Shown piece by piece: positions 61,005 through 64,000 of a stretch of DNA of 64,000 nt (position 1 is the first letter of the stretch; each line of letters opens with the position of its first letter). The position numbers and the translations under genes were made by a program. The notes beneath the pieces were generated by a model. That model ran no database searches. It was not told where the DNA came from and worked only from the letters and a program-made list of their open reading frames with translations. Source of the stretch: Paenibacillus piri (GTDB lineage Bacteria > Bacillota > Bacilli > Paenibacillales > NBRC-103111); contig NZ_SMRT01000003.1 of NCBI RefSeq assembly GCF_004354045.1, positions 327,298 through 391,297 of the forward strand. Reading direction: 5' to 3'.

Positions 61005-61020
61005 ATATGATATATCAGAT
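61005..61020 (+). promoter_or_regulatory. GntR operator at its own promoter
   Basis: ATATGATATATCAGAT, one base off the perfect palindrome found at 61859-61880 before the aldehyde dehydrogenase. It lies over the predicted transcription start. Confidence 0.7.
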
Positions 61021-61085
61021 ATATTAGATAGTATCTATCAGAGATAACGGTCTTCAGCTAATACGTTTTCGAGGAGAGAAATACG

Positions 61086-61748
61086 ATGCAATATCGGGTA
61101 GACATAAGCTCGCAAGTATTATCGATCCGGGAAATGGTTTATGAAACGTTAAAAGAAGCCATATTAACCGGGAATATTGCTCAGGGCGCCCATTTGAAGG
61201 AACGGGATATCGCTGAAAATTTCGGCGTCAGCACAACGCCGGTCAAGGAGGCGCTGCGCCGTTTGGATCAGGAAGGTCTGGTCATCACAAAGCCGCGGAT
61301 CGGCACGTTCGTGTCTACTAACATCATGAGCTCCGTCGAAGAAATTACTTGGGCGAAGTCCGCGCTGGAGGGCGTTGCCGCCAGGCTGGCCGCCATCAAG
61401 ATTACGGATGGAGAAATCGAAACGCTGCGGCAGCATATAGAGAAGATCGAAAAGGCTACCGAAGCGGATGACAGCGCTCTATTATATGAGCTGAACCCGG
61501 CATTCCATGCAATGATTTTAAGCATTGCCAAAAACGATTATATCGTACAGCAGATTGCCGCGGTGCGTGCTTTTGATAAAGTGGTGCGCAAGCAGGCTTT
61601 ATCGGACATCGAAGAGCTGGACCGGGCCTATAAGGAGCATTATTCGATTTTCGAGAAAATCAGTCAGAGAGATCCGGACGGCGCGGAGGATGCGATGCGC
61701 ACCCATATCCGCAGAACGGCGAATTTCGTTATGCAAAACAACAAGTAA
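61086..61748 (+). CDS. GntR-family regulator, FadR/FCD subfamily
   Basis: This 220-residue regulator has an N-terminal winged helix (MVYETLKEAILTGNIAQGAH, then FGVSTTPVKEALRRLDQEGL, residues 18-63) and a C-terminal all-helical FCD ligand domain, with the metal-binding pattern of Asp/Glu and His (LYELNPAFHAMILSIAKNDY near 135-154, and EHYSIFEKISQRDPDGAEDA). The family senses sugar acids or other carboxylates. Palindromes at 61005-61020 and 61859-61880 are its likely operators, at its own promoter and at the aldehyde dehydrogenase. Confidence 0.9.
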   Translation: MQYRVDISSQVLSIREMVYETLKEAILTGNIAQGAHLKERDIAENFGVSTTPVKEALRRLDQEGLVITKPRIGTFVSTNIMSSVEEITWAKSALEGVAARLAAIKITDGEIETLRQHIEKIEKATEADDSALLYELNPAFHAMILSIAKNDYIVQQIAAVRAFDKVVRKQALSDIEELDRAYKEHYSIFEKISQRDPDGAEDAMRTHIRRTANFVMQNNK

Positions 61749-61858
61749 CCGCAGCGGCCGGCTGAGCCCGACTCCCTGTGATAAGGCTTTCAGTCAACCG
61801 TTGCGGAATAGCAAGGACGGCGCAAAAAGCGGCTTGACGAACTGAGGACAATTATGGC

Positions 61859-61880
61859 AATATCTGATATATCAGATATT
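61859..61880. promoter_or_regulatory. GntR operator before aldehyde dehydrogenase
   Basis: A perfect 22-bp palindrome with core ATCTGATATATCAGAT. It lies 93 bp before the aldehyde dehydrogenase start and matches the site at the regulator's own promoter. Confidence 0.78.
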
Positions 61881-61972
61881 GTATTTCATTTTAAATCAAC
61901 TATCGCGCTTCACATCCTTTCGCAATTTTCATTATTCTTCCACCTATCCCATCATAAAGGACGTGTGCAATA

Positions 61973-63430
61973 ATGGCTTTTCAAGCAGGTGAAACCGTAT
62001 TTAATTACATCAACGGTGAATGGACGCCTTCCGTCACCGGACAGACCGATCCGAGTCTGAACCCTTCCGACAAATCGCAGATTGTCGGCTATATTCAGCG
62101 CTCCTCCAAAGAGGATTTAAACCGGGCGATCGATGCTGCCCAGCAAGCTCAGTTGGCTTGGCGCAAGCTGTCGGGCGCGGCGCGCGGCGACCTGTTGTAC
62201 AAGGCGGCTAACGCGCTGGAGAGACGACTGGATGAAATCGCCGAGACGATGACCCGCGAGATGGGCAAGACATTCCCTGAAGCGAAGGGGGAAACGGCGC
62301 GCGGCGTTGCTATTTTGCGCTATTATGCCGGCGAAGGCATGCGCAAAGTGGGGGACGTCATTCCATCGACCGACAGCGAAGCGCTAATGTTTACAACCCG
62401 CGTGCCGCTTGGCGTGGTTGGCGTCATTACGCCATGGAATTTCCCGGTTGCAATTCCGATCTGGAAAATCGCGCCTGCGCTTGTTTACGGCAATACGGTG
62501 CTGCTCAAGCCGGCCAGCGAGACGGCTGTAACCGCCGCGAAAGTGGTGGAATGCTTCCACGAGGCGGGACTGCCCGCCGGCGTCATCAATATGGTGACGG
62601 GCAAAGGCAGCGAGATCGGACAAGGCATTATCGATCATAAGGGCATCAACGGCATTACGTTCACCGGCTCCAACGAGACGGGAAAACGGATCGGAATGGG
62701 CGCCCTGGCGCGCGGTGCGAAATACCAGCTGGAGATGGGCGGCAAAAACCCGGTCATCGTCGCGGCGGACGCCGATCTCGATCTGGCGGTGGAAGCGACG
62801 ATCAGCGGCGGCCTTCGTTCCACAGGGCAGAAATGTACGGCAACGAGCCGCGTGATTGTGCAAAGCGCCGTTTACAAGCCGTTCAAGCAAAAATTGCTGG
62901 AACGGGTCAAGCAGCTGAAGGTCGGCGACGGCATGGATCCGTCGACTTGGATGGGCCCTTGCGCGAGCGAAAGCCAGCAGCAAACCGTACTGTCTTACGT
63001 GGAAAAAGGCATTAGCGAAGGAGCGACGCTGCTGTACGGCGGAAAAGTGCCGGATGGCGCAGGCGACGGCTACTTCGTGGAGCCTGCCGTTTTCGACAAT
63101 GTGAAGCCGGATATGGCGATCGCCAAAGAAGAAATTTTCGGACCTGTGCTGGCGCTGATCAAGGTGGAGACGCTGGAGGAAGCCGTACGGACGGCGAACG
63201 ATACCGAATTCGGCTTGAGCGCGTCTATTTTCACCCGCAATATCGGCAGTATGCTTTCATTCATCAACGATATGGAAGCCGGCCTGGTGCGGGTCAACGC
63301 GGAAAGCGCGGGCGTAGAGCTGCAGGCGCCGTTCGGCGGCATGAAGCAATCCAGCTCGCATTCGCGGGAGCAGGGGCAGGCGGCGATCGAATTTTTCACC
63401 TCGATCAAAACCGTGTTCGTCAAGCAGTGA
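61973..63430 (+). CDS. NAD(P)-dependent aldehyde dehydrogenase (2-oxoglutarate semialdehyde dehydrogenase-like)
   Basis: This 485-residue enzyme has all the class marks: [20 protein letters not shown] near 145-164, [12 protein letters not shown] near 231, the general base Glu in [12 protein letters not shown] near 254, and the nucleophile Cys in [13 protein letters not shown] near 288. [11 protein letters not shown] precedes the last third. The length and the motif [18 protein letters not shown] fit the group that oxidises 2-oxoglutarate semialdehyde in glucarate, galactarate or pentonate catabolism. The next gene is a DapA-family dehydratase/aldolase, the enzyme that would produce this semialdehyde. 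Operator 61859-61880 suggests control by the adjacent GntR protein. Confidence 0.92.
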   Translation: MAFQAGETVFNYINGEWTPSVTGQTDPSLNPSDKSQIVGYIQRSSKEDLNRAIDAAQQAQLAWRKLSGAARGDLLYKAANALERRLDEIAETMTREMGKTFPEAKGETARGVAILRYYAGEGMRKVGDVIPSTDSEALMFTTRVPLGVVGVITPWNFPVAIPIWKIAPALVYGNTVLLKPASETAVTAAKVVECFHEAGLPAGVINMVTGKGSEIGQGIIDHKGINGITFTGSNETGKRIGMGALARGAKYQLEMGGKNPVIVAADADLDLAVEATISGGLRSTGQKCTATSRVIVQSAVYKPFKQKLLERVKQLKVGDGMDPSTWMGPCASESQQQTVLSYVEKGISEGATLLYGGKVPDGAGDGYFVEPAVFDNVKPDMAIAKEEIFGPVLALIKVETLEEAVRTANDTEFGLSASIFTRNIGSMLSFINDMEAGLVRVNAESAGVELQAPFGGMKQSSSHSREQGQAAIEFFTSIKTVFVKQ

Positions 63431-63460
63431 ACTCGTTCAGCTATGCTGAACATCGGGGAA

Positions 63461-63510
63461 TCAGATGGGGACTCTACCCCACCTGATTCAAGGCCCACCT
63501 AAGAGGTGGG
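63461..63510. repeat. Pair of small GC-rich hairpins, IS605-end-like
   Basis: TCAGATGGGG with CCCCACCTGA (63461-63486), then CCCACCT-AAG-AGGTGGG (63494-63510). Such adjacent GTGGG-type stems resemble the ends of IS200/IS605-type elements with TnpB, but no transposase gene is near. It may be an element remnant. Confidence 0.35.
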
Positions 63511-63617
63511 GGTCTTAACCCGATAAAGTCGTAATCGGATAAATGCGGCTCCGGCAGGCAGTAGGGCAGCATGAAATCGTTATATCAATTATTGTGTATG
63601 GAAAGGCGGCGGTACTG

Positions 63618-64000
63618 ATGTACAGTCATGTCAAAGAGAAAATTAAAGGAATCAACGCCATTAACGTAACACCTTTCGATTCCGAGCTGGAGATCGATTG
63701 GCCGGCGCTTCAAGCGAACATCACTTTTTTGCTGGATAAAGGGATTGAAGCGATTTATCCTTGCGGCAATACCGGGGAATTTTATGCATTGTCCGTAGAC
63801 GAGGCGAAGGAAGTAACCCGCTTCGTCACGAATCATGTAGCCAAGCGCAGCCTTGTTATCGCGGGCGTCGGCTATGATGTGAAAACAGCCTGCGAGCTGG
63901 CCCGCAACGCCGAGGCATGCGGTGCCGACGGCTTGATGGTACATCAGCCGATTCATCCGTATTTGCTGCCTGCCGGACTTATCGAATACTATACGCAAAT
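63618..64000 (+). CDS. DapA-family lyase/dehydratase, N-terminal part (cut by window end)
   Basis: The first 127 codons of a DHDPS/N-acetylneuraminate lyase superfamily enzyme are present, running past the end of the window. The beta-barrel opening GINAINVTPFDSELEIDW is followed by YPCGNTGEFYALSVDEAKEV near residues 49-68, with the conserved Gly-Asn-Thr-Gly-Glu substrate-carboxylate loop, and VIAGVGYDVKTACELARNAE. The Lys that forms the Schiff base lies further on, outside the window. Its place after the aldehyde dehydrogenase suggests a dehydratase of a 2-keto-3-deoxy sugar acid. The ATG at 63618 follows AAAGGCGGCGG. Confidence 0.88.
   Translation, partial: MYSHVKEKIKGINAINVTPFDSELEIDWPALQANITFLLDKGIEAIYPCGNTGEFYALSVDEAKEVTRFVTNHVAKRSLVIAGVGYDVKTACELARNAEACGADGLMVHQPIHPYLLPAGLIEYYTQ

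Noticed and set aside
63585-63998. Minus-strand frame near the window end
   Set aside because: It is antisense to the DapA-family gene, which runs off the window and is the real coding strand here.

Overview
The window looks like a chromosomal segment of a Paenibacillus-type bacterium (Firmicutes, Paenibacillaceae). The signs are AGGAGG-type ribosome sites with frequent GTG and TTG starts, a 1,510-residue cell-wall protein with C-terminal SLH domains, YesM/YesN-like two-component pairs, several carbohydrate ABC importers with lipoprotein binding proteins, LplB/YtcP-like permeases, and AraC, LysR, GntR and SARP-type regulators. This assignment comes from gene content only; there is no rRNA or other marker to confirm it.

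Layout. 1-5022: the end of a sugar ABC importer operon (binding protein, two permeases) followed by two tandem DUF2961/GH172 proteins. 5128-14921: an organosulfur-type region with three paralogous flavin monooxygenases of the NtaA/SnaA/DszA family, an SsuABC-like importer split over two divergent operons, an alpha/beta hydrolase, a VOC protein and a DoxX-like protein. 15034-17442: malate synthase G with its own promoter, operator and terminator. 17515-19083: two gene remnants (cystine-type binding protein and AbrB-family permease) joined by a deletion, next to a LysR regulator. 19280-25398: a SARP-type response regulator and the giant SLH protein, both preceded by the same 11-bp-spaced heptamer repeats. 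25584-27539: Gfo/Idh/MocA oxidoreductase plus TIM-barrel isomerase. 28367-34151: a sugar importer operon whose binding protein has a twin-arginine lipoprotein signal and which ends in its own tatC-tatA pair. 34273-37660: a histidine kinase/response regulator pair. 37969-43932: MATE transporter, TPR membrane protein, lone binding protein, GNAT and AraC regulator. 44175-51808: a minus-strand cluster of response regulator, kinase, two permeases, binding protein and a LamG-like protein. 51911-54731: AraC regulator divergent from a phytanoyl-CoA dioxygenase-family protein, then small genes. 55009-57667: paired LacI-type operators, a lone binding protein and a two-domain VOC protein. 58023-59659: oxidoreductase and NIPSNAP protein. 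59913-64000: lactonase, GntR regulator, aldehyde dehydrogenase and a DapA-family enzyme cut by the window end, probably non-phosphorylative sugar-acid catabolism.

Most of the window is accessory scavenging metabolism: importing oligosaccharides or sugar acids, trimming or oxidising them inside the cell, and taking sulfur from organosulfur compounds. The points most worth a second look are: (i) four transcription leaders with the same short architecture (strong promoter, about 45-55 nt, then an intrinsic terminator) in front of organosulfur genes and one lone binding protein; (ii) the sugar operon carrying a dedicated Tat translocase; (iii) a three-copy dispersed intergenic repeat whose middle arm can pair with either flank; (iv) the heptamer repeats linking the SARP-type regulator to the SLH protein. 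I saw no rRNA, tRNA, CRISPR array, prophage or intact insertion sequence.
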